A stretch of 64,000 nt of DNA from Thermomonas aquatica. GTDB lineage: Bacteria > Pseudomonadota > Gammaproteobacteria > Xanthomonadales > Xanthomonadaceae. The stretch is taken from the NCBI RefSeq assembly GCF_006337105.1, contig NZ_CP040871.1:2079501-2143500 (forward strand). The letters are read 5' to 3'. This document shows positions 49,941-58,129 of this stretch, piece by piece (position 1 is the stretch's first letter; each line of letters starts with the position of its first letter). Below the pieces are notes generated by a model that saw only the letters and a program-made list of their open reading frames with translations, was not told the DNA's origin and did no database searches. The position numbers and the translations under genes were made by a program.

Positions 49941-49962
49941 GAAGCCGCCCGTGGGCGGCTTC
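49941..49962. terminator. possible terminator hairpin after the ECF42 gene
   Basis: A perfect 10-bp inverted repeat, GAAGCCGCCC / GGGCGGCTTC, around GT lies 6 bases past the sigma stop and before the convergent DUF3016 gene. No T-run follows on the plus strand, so termination efficiency is uncertain. Confidence 0.5.
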
Positions 49963-49983
49963 GCCGGACGCGGGTCGCCGGAT

Positions 49984-50541
49984 TCAGCGCGCGGCGGTAT
50001 CCAGCTCGCGGCGCAGCCAGCTGTCGATCATCCGCTTCTCGTAGCGCAGCGGATCGGAATCGTTCAGCGGCGTCGGGCCGATCAGGAACGCCATGTCGCT
50101 GAGCTTGCGCTCGCCCTCGGAGACCAGAGCGCCGCTGGCGTCGAAATGGCGCACCTGCAGGGTCATGCGCGGCGGATAGATGTCGCGGATGATGCGGACG
50201 TCCTGGTGCTGCACGCCGTGCCAGGGCTCGTAATCGCCGGCGCGGTCGACGTCGGTGATGGTCAGCTCCAGGCGCTCGCCTGCGGGCAGTTGGGTTTCGG
50301 CGCGCTTGCGCAGGTACTGGGCGAGATCGGTCAGCCAGCTGCCGCGTTCGGCATCCCAGCGGTTGCGGCTGTAGCGCAGCTCGGCGAAGGTGGCCGGGTC
50401 GTTCCATTGCACGCTGACCGGCCCGGATGCGGGCAGGGCGCGCGGCGCGTCGGCGGCCAGCATGTCCTTGCCGCTGCCGGACGCGCAGCCGGCCACGGCC
50501 AGCGCCAGTGCGAGCGGAAGCGCGAGGGTCTTGAGGTTCAT
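49984..50541 (-). CDS. DUF3016-like lipoprotein
   Basis: A 185-residue protein with a lipoprotein signal (lipobox VAGC). The mature domain SVQWNDPATFAELRYS...YLRKRAETQLPAGERLELTITDVDRAG resembles DUF3016, exported proteins of unknown function common in Xanthomonadaceae. The Met at 50541 was chosen because it starts the signal peptide. It lies 73 bases downstream of the DUF3297 gene on the same strand. Confidence 0.8.
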   Translation of the reverse strand: MNLKTLALPLALALAVAGCASGSGKDMLAADAPRALPASGPVSVQWNDPATFAELRYSRNRWDAERGSWLTDLAQYLRKRAETQLPAGERLELTITDVDRAGDYEPWHGVQHQDVRIIRDIYPPRMTLQVRHFDASGALVSEGERKLSDMAFLIGPTPLNDSDPLRYEKRMIDSWLRRELDTAAR

Positions 50542-50614
50542 GGCACTGCTCCAGCGATGGGCGTGGGGCCAGTGTGCGCCTGCGCCTGCGTCCGCGGGAG
50601 TGGGGCGGGGAAAC

Positions 50615-50887
50615 TCAGTCAGCAGGCGTTTCGTCTTGGCCGGCGGCATCGAGGAACCAGGCCTCGACCGTGCCCTTGACCTTCATCGTCATCGGCTGGC
50701 CGCGGCGGTCCAGCGACTTGCCGACCGGCAGGCGCACCCAGCCTTCGCTGATGCAGTACTCGTCGACGTTGTGGCGTTCCACGCCATTGAAGCGGATGCC
50801 GATGCCACGTTCCAGCATGGCCGGGTCGTGGAACTTGCTGCGCGGGTCGTTGGACAGGTGGTCGGGCGGGGTGTCGTGATCGGTCAT
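50615..50887 (-). CDS. DUF3297 family protein
   Basis: A 90-residue protein matching DUF3297: LERGIGIRFNGVERHNVDEYC, the segment EGWVRLPVGKSLDRRG, and PMTMKVKGTVEAWF. The fold is probably small and beta-rich; the function is unknown. It may be co-transcribed with the small membrane gene upstream and the lipoprotein gene downstream. Confidence 0.88.
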   Translation of the reverse strand: MTDHDTPPDHLSNDPRSKFHDPAMLERGIGIRFNGVERHNVDEYCISEGWVRLPVGKSLDRRGQPMTMKVKGTVEAWFLDAAGQDETPAD

Positions 50888-50937
50888 GGGCGTGCTGCCG
50901 GCCTTGCGGGGCCGACAGCATACCCGCACGGCATGGA

Positions 50938-51264
50938 TCAGCCGAACTTGCGCGAGGCCGCGAAGGAGGCCAGGTTGCCGATCCCGAGCGCGCCGACCAG
51001 CACCGCGATCACGCCCGGGGTGATGTCCTGCCAGCCGGCGGCTTCGACGATGCCGAAGCCCAGCGCCAGCGCGACCAGGGTGATGCCCCAGCGCAGCGAG
51101 GACAGGCGGCGGTTGCTCTCGTCGCCGGCGAGGATGCTGCGCACCAGGTCCGGCGCGCCGTTGCTGGCGACCAGCTGCTTGCGCACGCGGGCGTCGACCA
51201 CCGCCTTGATCGAATAGGCGATGGCGGCGAACAGGGAAATCGGGATCAGCAGTTCGAAGTTCAT
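50938..51264 (-). CDS. small membrane protein divergent from ECF sigma factor
   Basis: A 108-residue protein with an N-terminal hydrophobic segment (about 4-18), a charged loop (DARVRKQLVASNGAP) and a hydrophobic C-terminal half (about 58-100). It resembles small DUF6249-type membrane proteins but I am not certain. Its promoter is a mirror copy of the sigma factor promoter across the divergent spacer, so it is a predicted target of the sigma factor. The start at 51264 has no strong ribosome binding site competitor. Confidence 0.72.
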   Translation of the reverse strand: MNFELLIPISLFAAIAYSIKAVVDARVRKQLVASNGAPDLVRSILAGDESNRRLSSLRWGITLVALALGFGIVEAAGWQDITPGVIAVLVGALGIGNLASFAASRKFG

Positions 51265-51313
51265 GGGTGTGTCCTTGGTGGGCAGGGCCGGCCGCGGTGG
51301 CCGTTCGGGCAAA

Positions 51314-51342
51314 GGGATACGGCTGCCGCCGGGGCGGTTGCA
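51314..51342 (-). promoter_or_regulatory. predicted ECF promoter for the small membrane gene
   Basis: On the minus strand, TGCAACC (51342-51336) is followed after 14 bases by CGTATCCC (51321-51314). Both elements and the spacing are identical to the opposite promoter for the sigma gene. The start site would fall about 45 bases before the coding start at 51264. Confidence 0.7.
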
Positions 51343-51373
51343 GCCGCCCGTCGAAAAATTTCCTTCGAATCCT

Positions 51374-51402
51374 TGCAACCGCCGGCCCGCAGGGCGTATC
51401 CC
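51374..51402 (+). promoter_or_regulatory. predicted autoregulatory ECF promoter of the sigma gene
   Basis: TGCAACC (51374-51380), a 14-base spacer, then CGTATCCC (51395-51402). An AAC-containing -35 and a CGTA -10 are typical of ECF promoters. The expected transcription start is at or within a few bases of the ATG at 51410, so the mRNA may be leaderless. Confidence 0.7.
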
Positions 51403-51409
51403 ATGCCGC

Positions 51410-51976
51410 ATGGATGCCGATCGCGCCCTTGTCGAAGCCGTGCTCGCGAACCGCGCGGGCGCGTTCGAGCAATTGGTGCGCGACTACCAGGGCCTGTGCT
51501 GGCACGTGATCCAGCGCATGGTCCGGCATCCGGAGGACACCCGCGAGCTGTGCCAGGAGGCCTTCCTGCGCGTGCACCGCTACCTGCACCAGTACCGCCA
51601 CGACAGCCCGCTGAAGTCGTGGATCGGGCAGGTGGCGTATTCGGTCGCCAGGCGCCACCTCGAACGCAAGCGCATCGCCCTTGCCGATACCGTGGACGAC
51701 GAGGACGGCCTGTCGCTGCTGGACAACATCGGCGACGGCAGCGACCTGCAGCAGGAACACGTGCAGGCCGACGACGAACGCGAACTGCATGCCGCGATCG
51801 AGCGCCTGCCGCCGCTGCAACGCACGATCCTCACCCTGTATCACCTGGAAGAGCTGCCGATCGGCGAGATCGCCACCATCACCGGCCTCGCCGAGGGCAC
51901 GATCAAGAGCCACCTGTTCCGTAGCCGTGTGAAACTGCGCGAGATCCTCGCTCCGCGCATCGGAGTTGCCGCATGA
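51410..51976 (+). CDS. ECF-type RNA polymerase sigma factor
   Basis: A 188-residue sigma-70 family member with only regions 2 and 4. Region 2 is YQGLCWHVIQRMV...ELCQEAFLRVHRYL with SWIGQVAYSVARRHLER; region 4 is LPIGEIATITGLAEGTIKSHLFR. The downstream membrane gene overlaps by four bases (ATGA), as with a sigma/anti-sigma pair. The start at 51410 comes immediately after the predicted promoter. The start is further supported by the family-like MDADRALVEAVL. The frame is open upstream of the promoter and is not credible. Confidence 0.92.
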   Translation: MDADRALVEAVLANRAGAFEQLVRDYQGLCWHVIQRMVRHPEDTRELCQEAFLRVHRYLHQYRHDSPLKSWIGQVAYSVARRHLERKRIALADTVDDEDGLSLLDNIGDGSDLQQEHVQADDERELHAAIERLPPLQRTILTLYHLEELPIGEIATITGLAEGTIKSHLFRSRVKLREILAPRIGVAA

Positions 51977-52437
51977 ACCAGAACGACCGCGAATCCATCG
52001 ACGAAGCCCGCTGGCAGGCGCAGGAAAAGGCCCGCCGCGGCGAACCCGGCGCCGATGCCAGCGAACTGCGCATCGCGCGCGCGTTGCGCCACGCGCCGCG
52101 GGTGGACCTCCCCGTCGATTTCGCGACTACCGTCGCGAAAAGCGCCGCCGCGCAGGTCGCGACGCTGGCGCGCGCGCAGGCCCTCGTCCCGGTTGTCGCG
52201 GAGCAATCGCAGATGGAACAGCGCCTGCTGCGTGGCCTGGTGTTGGTGTTCGCGCTGTCCGCCGCGGTGGTGGTCGCCTGGTATGGCCGCGGCTGGGTCG
52301 CGGAACTGGCCGCGGTGTTGCCCGGCGGCGGCGATGCGGTGGGTTGGAGCGCCGTTGCCGCGCTGTGCGTGCTGGGCAACTGGGGCTTCGGCGCGCTGAG
52401 GCGGCAGTTCGAACGCGGGTCGCACGCCGCCGCCTGA
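51973..52437 (+). CDS. membrane protein coupled to ECF sigma factor, putative anti-sigma factor
   Basis: A 154-residue protein with a charged N-terminal half (SIDEARWQAQEKARRG...LRHAPRVDLPVDFATTVAK), a hydrophobic helix at about 85-102, a second near 118-138, and a short cytosolic tail. The arrangement is that of a sigma-sequestering membrane protein, but no HxxxCxxC zinc motif of the ZAS class is present. Its start overlaps the sigma stop codon, so the two are translationally coupled. The anti-sigma role is inferred from position only. Confidence 0.75.
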   Translation: MNQNDRESIDEARWQAQEKARRGEPGADASELRIARALRHAPRVDLPVDFATTVAKSAAAQVATLARAQALVPVVAEQSQMEQRLLRGLVLVFALSAAVVVAWYGRGWVAELAAVLPGGGDAVGWSAVAALCVLGNWGFGALRRQFERGSHAAA

Positions 52438-52474
52438 TCGCGGCCATCGAACGGGCTCCCGTTAAACTGCGCGG

Positions 52475-53536
52475 ATGAGCACCGCGCACCGCGACCAGGC
52501 CCTCGACGCCCTCCTGCATCCCTACGCCGATGGCCTGCTGCGCTGGCTGCCGCAGGGCGATGTGCTGTTCCTGCGCGCGCGCGAAGGTGCGGCCCTGCAC
52601 GCCGTCGGCGCGCGCGGCTTCGCCTGCACCCAGCCGTTCAAGCCGGAAGTCGATCGCCTGCAGCGCATCGGCGCCGAGCTGGTCGACGAAGACGCCTTGC
52701 CCGCGGCGACGTACCCGCTGGTGCTGGTGTTGCCGCCGCGCCAGCGCGAGGAAGCGCGCGCCTTGCTGGCGAAAGCCTGCATGGCGGTGGCGCCGGGCGG
52801 CATCGTCATCGCCGCGGTGGCGAACGACGAGGGGGCGAAATCGCGCGAGGCCGACCTCAAGCAACTGGCCGGCAACCTCAACGTGATCAGCAAGCACCAC
52901 TGCCGCGTGTTCTGGACGCGCCCCGACGCCGTGTTCGACGCGGCCCTGCTCGCGCAATGGGCGAAAGCCGACGCGCCGCGCGTGCAACGCAGCGCCGAGG
53001 TGCCCGGTGGCGAATTCCAGACCCGCCCCGGCGTGTTCGCCTGGGATCGCATCGATGCCGCCTCGAAGATGCTGGCGGAGGCCCTGCCGACCGACCTGCG
53101 CGGCCGTGTCGGCGATTTCGGCGCGGGCTGGGGCTATTTGTCGATGCAGGTGCTGGCGCGCTGCAAGCAGGTGACTTCGCTCGACCTGTACGAAGCCGAC
53201 GCGCGTTCGCTCGCGCTGGCCGACGAAAACCTCGGCGACGCCCATCTTCCGGTGCACTGCCACTGGCACGACGTCACGCGTGGCGTCGACGAACGCTTCG
53301 ATGTGATCGTCTGCAATCCGCCGTTCCATGCGCTGGGCCGCGGCGACCGCCCGGACATCGGCCGCGCCTTCATCGCCGCGGCGGCAAACGCGTTGAAACC
53401 GGGCGGCCGCCTGTGGCTGGTGGCGAATCGGCACCTGCCTTACGAACAGGCCCTGGGCGATGGTTTCGCGCAGGTGAACACCGTGGCGCAGAACGGCGGC
53501 TTCAAGATCGTCGAAGCGACCAAGGCGGCGCGATGA
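52475..53536 (+). CDS. rsmC: 16S rRNA guanine-1207 N2-methyltransferase RsmC-like
   Basis: A 353-residue class I SAM methyltransferase with the duplicated RsmC architecture: a degenerate N-terminal Rossmann domain (about 1-170) and an active C-terminal domain with motif I DFGAGWGYLS (near 209-218) and the catalytic NPPF motif (VCNPPFH). RsmC modifies G1207 of 16S rRNA. It is the first gene of a tight run with an RsuA-like pseudouridine synthase (4-base overlap), which also acts on 16S rRNA, supporting the assignment. Confidence 0.85.
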   Translation: MSTAHRDQALDALLHPYADGLLRWLPQGDVLFLRAREGAALHAVGARGFACTQPFKPEVDRLQRIGAELVDEDALPAATYPLVLVLPPRQREEARALLAKACMAVAPGGIVIAAVANDEGAKSREADLKQLAGNLNVISKHHCRVFWTRPDAVFDAALLAQWAKADAPRVQRSAEVPGGEFQTRPGVFAWDRIDAASKMLAEALPTDLRGRVGDFGAGWGYLSMQVLARCKQVTSLDLYEADARSLALADENLGDAHLPVHCHWHDVTRGVDERFDVIVCNPPFHALGRGDRPDIGRAFIAAAANALKPGGRLWLVANRHLPYEQALGDGFAQVNTVAQNGGFKIVEATKAAR

Positions 53537-54243
53537 AGCTGGTCAAGCACATCGCCAACCTCGGCTACGGCAGCCGCAAGGACGTGCAGTGGATGTTCCG
53601 CGAGGGTCGCATCACCGATGCCGCGGGTGAGGTGTTGTACGCGGACGATCCGCTCGACCACGCCAACGTGCGCGTCGACGGCGAACCGCTGGATCCGCCG
53701 CCGGGCCTGTTGCTGATGCTCAACAAGCCGGTCGGCTACACCTGTTCGACCAAGGACCCGGGCCGGATCGTCTACGACCTGTTGCCGCCGCGCTTCCGCG
53801 CGCGCAGCCCGGCGTTGTCGACGGTCGGTCGATTGGATCGCGAGACCTCGGGGCTGTTGCTGTTCACCGACGACGGCCAGCTGCTGCACCGGATCATCGC
53901 GCCGAAGTCGAAGCTGCCGAAGGTGTACCTGGCCACGCTGGCGCAGGACCTGCGCGGCGACGAGGCGGCGACGTTCGCCAGCGGCACGCTGCTGCTGGAA
54001 AGCGAGAACACGCCGCTGTTGCAGGCGGAACTCGAGGTGCTGGATGCGCGTCGCGCCCGCCTGACCCTGCACGAAGGCCGCTACCACCAGGTGCGGCGGA
54101 TGTTCGCGGCGGTCGGCAACCACGTCGAGGCCTTGCACCGCGAACGCATCGGCGGCTTGACGCTGGGCGCGTTGCCGGAAGGGCAGTGGCGGCCGCTGTC
54201 CGGCGGCGACGTCGACGCGCTGTTCGGCAAGGATCGCGGATGA
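53533..54243 (+). CDS. RsuA-family 16S rRNA pseudouridine synthase
   Basis: A 236-residue pseudouridine synthase. An N-terminal S4-like RNA-binding region (SRKDVQWMFREGRIT, about 15-30) precedes the catalytic domain with active Asp in GRLDRETSG and the terminal EGRYHQVRRMFAAVG. RsuA makes pseudouridine 516 in 16S rRNA; RluB/E/F-type 23S enzymes are relatives. Pairing with rsmC favours RsuA. It overlaps rsmC and the HAD gene by four bases each (ATGA). Confidence 0.85.
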   Translation: MKLVKHIANLGYGSRKDVQWMFREGRITDAAGEVLYADDPLDHANVRVDGEPLDPPPGLLLMLNKPVGYTCSTKDPGRIVYDLLPPRFRARSPALSTVGRLDRETSGLLLFTDDGQLLHRIIAPKSKLPKVYLATLAQDLRGDEAATFASGTLLLESENTPLLQAELEVLDARRARLTLHEGRYHQVRRMFAAVGNHVEALHRERIGGLTLGALPEGQWRPLSGGDVDALFGKDRG

Positions 54244-54932
54244 CGGCGGTCGCGCCGCTGCCGTTCCGCCCGCAGGCGGTGCTGTTCGACATGGACGGGC
54301 TGATGCTGGACAGCGAGCGCGCCATCCTCGATTGCCTCGCGCAAGCATCGGCGGAGCAGGGCCATGACCTGCCTTATTCGTTGTGGTTGCAGATGGTCGG
54401 CGGCAGCGAGGCGGTGTGCCGCGGCTTGCTGCACCAGCACCTCGATCCCGAGCCGGCGCAGACGCTGCTCGATCGCGCACATGCGCTGTACGAGGTGGTA
54501 GTCGATGCCGGCGTGCCGCATCGGCCTGGCATCGTCGAATTGCTGGACTGGTTGCAGGCCCGCGGCATCCCGCGCGCGGTGGCGACTTCGACCAAACGGC
54601 CGCTGGCCTTGCGCAAGCTGCGTGCGGCCGGCCTGCTGGAACGCTTCGACGCGGTCTGCACCAGCAGCGACGTGGCGCATCCGAAGCCGGCACCGGACAT
54701 CTACCTGCTGGCGGCCTCGACGTTGGGCGTCGATCCGCTGCGCTGCCTGGTGCTGGAGGATTCGCCGACCGGCGTGCGCGCGGCATTGGCTGCAGGCATG
54801 ACTCCGGTGCAGGTGCCGGACATGCTGCATCCGGACGAGGAAGTGCGTGGACTGCGGCATCGCATCGTCACCTCGCTGGGCGAGGCGCAGCGCTTGCTGG
54901 AGGCGCGGTTGGCGACCGCCGATCCGGCCTAG
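54240..54932 (+). CDS. HAD-superfamily phosphatase / phosphoglucomutase-like
   Basis: A 230-residue HAD hydrolase: motif I VLFDMDGLMLDSE (near 14-26), motif II Thr/Ser near ATSTKRP, and motif IV VLEDSPTGVRAALAAG. The cap domain (about 28-95) is of the C1 type seen in beta-phosphoglucomutase and sugar-phosphate phosphatases. The substrate cannot be told. It is the third gene of the rsmC cluster and its stop overlaps the stop of the convergent DUF1415 gene by four bases. Confidence 0.85.
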   Translation: MTAVAPLPFRPQAVLFDMDGLMLDSERAILDCLAQASAEQGHDLPYSLWLQMVGGSEAVCRGLLHQHLDPEPAQTLLDRAHALYEVVVDAGVPHRPGIVELLDWLQARGIPRAVATSTKRPLALRKLRAAGLLERFDAVCTSSDVAHPKPAPDIYLLAASTLGVDPLRCLVLEDSPTGVRAALAAGMTPVQVPDMLHPDEEVRGLRHRIVTSLGEAQRLLEARLATADPA

Positions 54933-55495
54933 TCGCCGAGCAGCTTGTTCCAGCCGTCGACGCCGAGCCCGCGCACGGTCGCGATGTTGCGCTCGATGAT
55001 CGCGTCCGGTTCCGGATACGCCGCCACCGCGCGGTCCACGCTGTCCTCGCGCAGCAGGTGCAGGATCGGGAACGGCGCGCGGTTGGTCAGGTTCTCGGCG
55101 TCGTCGGGTTCGGTGCCGGCGAACTGGTAGTGCGGGTGGAAGCTGGCCACCTGCAGCACGCCATCGAGTTCCAGCGCCTCGAGCAGCGCGTCGGCATCGT
55201 CGAGGAAATCGTTGTAGTCGAGGAAATCGCCCAGCACCTGCGGATGCACCAGCAGGGTGGTGTCGATTTCGTCCGCCGGCGTGTCGCGCAACAACGCCAT
55301 TTCCTCGCCGAGTTGTTCCAACAGGGCGCGTTCGGTGCTGGCGTCGCTGACCACGATCCGCACCTGGTGCTTCGCGTACACCGCCTTGGCGAACGGGCAC
55401 AGGTTGAACCCGATCACCGCGCGTTCCAGCCAGCGGCGCACGTCGCGTTCGATGCGTTCGGGATCGAAGCCGTCGATCTGCGCGTGGGTTTGCAT
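54929..55495 (-). CDS. DUF1415 family protein
   Basis: A 188-residue protein of DUF1415, a family of gamma- and beta-proteobacteria. Landmarks are FNLCPFAKAVY near residue 30, the segment HPQVLGDFLDYNDFLDDA, and a TNRAPFPILHLLRE block. Its function is unknown. It converges on the HAD phosphatase and is divergent from the metallo-beta-lactamase-fold lipoprotein, so it is a one-gene unit. Confidence 0.88.
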   Translation of the reverse strand: MQTHAQIDGFDPERIERDVRRWLERAVIGFNLCPFAKAVYAKHQVRIVVSDASTERALLEQLGEEMALLRDTPADEIDTTLLVHPQVLGDFLDYNDFLDDADALLEALELDGVLQVASFHPHYQFAGTEPDDAENLTNRAPFPILHLLREDSVDRAVAAYPEPDAIIERNIATVRGLGVDGWNKLLGD

Positions 55496-55593
55496 GATTG
55501 GGCGGAACTCCGGTCGGGTGACCTTCGGCCATTGCAGGGCCGGGGCCGGGCGCGCAGCGTAGCCGACATCGCGGCGGGATGCGGGGAGAGCGC

Positions 55594-56592
55594 ATGAAAC
55601 CGAAGTGGATGCCGTTGCTCGCGCTGGGCCTGCTGGCCGCCTGCGCCACCGCGCCCCGCTTGCAGGCGCCGGATGGCATGCAGGCGCTGAATCGGCGCAT
55701 GGTGCTGCTGCCCGGCACCTACGATCCGGAGCAGGGCGATGGCCAGCCCGACGGCAACAGCATCCTCATCCGCGCGCCGGACGGGCTGGTGGTGTTCGAT
55801 ACCGGCCGCCACGAGCAGGCGTTCACCGGCCGCATCATCGCCGCGGCGGACACCTGGCGGCTGCCGGTGGCGGCGATCGTCAACAGCCATTGGCACCTCG
55901 ACCACGTCAGCGGCAACGTGCCGCTGCGCGCGCGCTTTCCACGGGCGAAGGTGTACGCGAGCACGGCGATCGAGGGCGCGATGCAGGGTTTCCTTGCCGA
56001 TTCACGCCGGAACACCGCCGCGCGACTGGCGACGCTGCCGGCGGACAGCGCCGCGGCCGGTTATGCGCGCGCCAGCCTGGCCCGCATCGATGCCGGCCCG
56101 AAGCTGTTCCCGACCGAGCCGGTGCTGGCCTCCGGCGAACGAAACATCGCCGGCATGGCGTTCCACGTCGGGCTGGAAGACAACGCGGTGAGCGGCGGCG
56201 ATGTCTGGTTGCTGGATCCGTCCAGTCGCACCCTCTTGGCCGGCGACCTGGTGAATTTCCCGGCACCGTTCTTCGACACCGCCTGCCCGCATGGCTGGAG
56301 CGAAGCGCTCGCGCGGCTGGATGCGCAGGCGTTCGACACCTTGGTGCCCGGGCACGGCGCAGCGATGACCCATGCGCAGTTCGGCATCTACCGGCGCGCG
56401 TTCGACCGCTTGCTGGCCTGCGCGGCGAGCGATGCCGGGGTTGCCGATTGCGCGACGCGCTGGGAAAACGATCTCGGCCCGTTGCTGCCGGAAAGCCAGC
56501 ATCGGCTCAGCCGGATGCTGCTGGACTATTACTTCCAGGCCGTATTGCGCGCGGAGCCGGTCAAGCGCGACAAATACTGCCGCGCCGGCTGA
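55594..56592 (+). CDS. metallo-beta-lactamase-fold lipoprotein
   Basis: A 332-residue protein with a lipoprotein signal (lipobox LAAC). The metal-binding motif HWHLDH is at residues 99-104, with an Asp in LLAGDLV and a His in VPGHGAAM. This is a hydrolase fold shared by lactonases, glyoxalase II and B-class beta-lactamases; the substrate cannot be determined. The mature C-terminal segment (about 275-330) is helical and family-specific. The ATG at 55594 was chosen over an ATG five codons upstream because it begins the signal peptide. Confidence 0.85.
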   Translation: MKPKWMPLLALGLLAACATAPRLQAPDGMQALNRRMVLLPGTYDPEQGDGQPDGNSILIRAPDGLVVFDTGRHEQAFTGRIIAAADTWRLPVAAIVNSHWHLDHVSGNVPLRARFPRAKVYASTAIEGAMQGFLADSRRNTAARLATLPADSAAAGYARASLARIDAGPKLFPTEPVLASGERNIAGMAFHVGLEDNAVSGGDVWLLDPSSRTLLAGDLVNFPAPFFDTACPHGWSEALARLDAQAFDTLVPGHGAAMTHAQFGIYRRAFDRLLACAASDAGVADCATRWENDLGPLLPESQHRLSRMLLDYYFQAVLRAEPVKRDKYCRAG

Positions 56593-56595
56593 GGC

Positions 56596-57078
56596 TCAAT
56601 CGCGGAAGTTGTCGAACTGCAGCGGGCGTTCGAATTCCTGCGCGCGCAGCAGCGCCATCGCCGCCTGCAGGTCGTCGCGCTTCTTGCCGGTGACGCGCAG
56701 CTTGTCGCCGTTGATCTGCGAATCGACCTTGAGCTTGGCGTCCTTGATCGCGCCCTGCAGCTTCTTCGCCAGTTCGCGCTCGATGCCCTGCTTGACGGTG
56801 ATCTTCTGCCGCGCGCCGGCGAGGTTGGTCTCGATGTCGCCGAACTCCAGGCAGCGCGCGTCGATCTTCCGCGCGAACAGGCGCGCGCGCAGGATGTCGG
56901 TCATCTGCTGCAGCTGGAAGTCGCTGGGCGCGGACTGGGTGATCAGCTTGTCCTCCAGCACGAACTTCGCGTCCACGCCCTTGAAGTCGAAGCGCGTGGA
57001 CAGTTCGCGGTTGGCCTGGTCCACGGCGTTGGTCAGTTCGTGGGTATCCACTTCGGAAACGATGTCGAACGAAGGCAT
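56596..57078 (-). CDS. yajQ: nucleotide-binding protein YajQ (UPF0234)
   Basis: A 160-residue YajQ protein with the N-terminus MPSFDIVSEVDTHEL and the family end QAAMALLRAQEF..PLQFDNFRD. The fold is two ferredoxin-like domains. In Xanthomonas campestris the homolog binds c-di-GMP and partners a LysR-type regulator of virulence genes; that partner gene is not visible here. A diguanylate cyclase gene is in this window. The stop is 3 bases from the stop of the metallo-beta-lactamase-fold gene. Confidence 0.95.
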   Translation of the reverse strand: MPSFDIVSEVDTHELTNAVDQANRELSTRFDFKGVDAKFVLEDKLITQSAPSDFQLQQMTDILRARLFARKIDARCLEFGDIETNLAGARQKITVKQGIERELAKKLQGAIKDAKLKVDSQINGDKLRVTGKKRDDLQAAMALLRAQEFERPLQFDNFRD

Positions 57079-57129
57079 GGCGGGGCGTTGGCAGGTGACG
57101 GGGGGCGCAGGTTACCGCATGCTGGCGCG

Positions 57130-58047
57130 ATGGAAACGATGAGCGGGGGCGCGGCGCGCGCGCAACGACAGCGCCGCGGGATGCTGATGATGCTGGCCGC
57201 GGTGGGCATGTTCGCGCTGATGGATGCCGGGCTGAAGACGCTGTCGGCGCACTATCCGCCGTTCCAGGTCGCGGCCATGCGCGGCCTGTCCTCGCTGCCG
57301 GTGGTGCTGGCCTGGGCGCTGTGGACGGTGGGGCCGATGCCGTTGCTGCGGGTGCGCTGGCCGCTGCACCTGCTGCGCGGGGCGCTGGGCATCGCGATGA
57401 TGGCCAGCTTCGTGTACGCGCTGAAGCGGCTGCCGTTGTCGACCGCGTATTCGATCTTCTTCGTCGCGCCGCTGCTGATCACCGCGTTGTCGGTGCCGAT
57501 CCTCGGCGAGCGCGTCGGGCCGCGCCGCTGGACCGCGATCGCCATCGGCCTGCTCGGCGTGCTGGTGGTGCTGCGCCCGACCGGCGCGGGGGTGCTCTCG
57601 ACCGCGGGGCTGGCGGTGCTGGTCGCCGCGGTGGCTTACGCGGTGTCGGCGATCACCGTGCGCATCATCGCGCGCAGCGATACCACCCAGGCGATCACCT
57701 TCTGGCTGCTCGCCCTGATGGCGCTGGGCGCCGGCGCGCTGGCGCTGCCGGATTGGGTGCCGCTGCGCATCCAGCACGGGTGGATCATCGGCGGGATCGG
57801 CATCGCCGGCGCGCTCGGCCAGTACACCATCACCGAGGCCTTCCGCCTGGGCGAGGCCTCGCTGATCGCCCCGCTGGAATACACCGCGCTGGTCTGGGGC
57901 GTGGCGCTGGACCTGGCGTTGTGGGGCGTGTTGCCGGATGCGGTCACCTGGCTCGGGGCCGCGATCATCATCGCCAGCGGCCTGTACCTGATCCGCCGCG
58001 AGAACATGCATGGCGAGAGCGTGCATGCGGAGGCCGAGCACCCCTGA
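57130..58047 (+). CDS. EamA/RhaT-family transporter (DMT superfamily)
   Basis: A 305-residue, 10-helix drug/metabolite transporter with two EamA repeats. The first repeat holds MRGLSSLPVVLAW and STAYSIFFVAPLLITAL, the second IGIAGALGQYTITEAFRLGEASLIAPLEYTALV in its usual position. Such proteins export amino acids, purines or sulfonates; the substrate here is unknown. The ATG at 57130 gives a short cytosolic N-terminus. It is divergent from yajQ with a 51-base spacer. Confidence 0.85.
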   Translation: METMSGGAARAQRQRRGMLMMLAAVGMFALMDAGLKTLSAHYPPFQVAAMRGLSSLPVVLAWALWTVGPMPLLRVRWPLHLLRGALGIAMMASFVYALKRLPLSTAYSIFFVAPLLITALSVPILGERVGPRRWTAIAIGLLGVLVVLRPTGAGVLSTAGLAVLVAAVAYAVSAITVRIIARSDTTQAITFWLLALMALGAGALALPDWVPLRIQHGWIIGGIGIAGALGQYTITEAFRLGEASLIAPLEYTALVWGVALDLALWGVLPDAVTWLGAAIIIASGLYLIRRENMHGESVHAEAEHP

Positions 58048-58129
58048 GCACCGGTCCGCGACCTGGTGAACGGTTTCCCGGAAGTCTTGCGCATAGGCAG
58101 GGACACATCCAGCGAAGGGGAGTTCCGCC

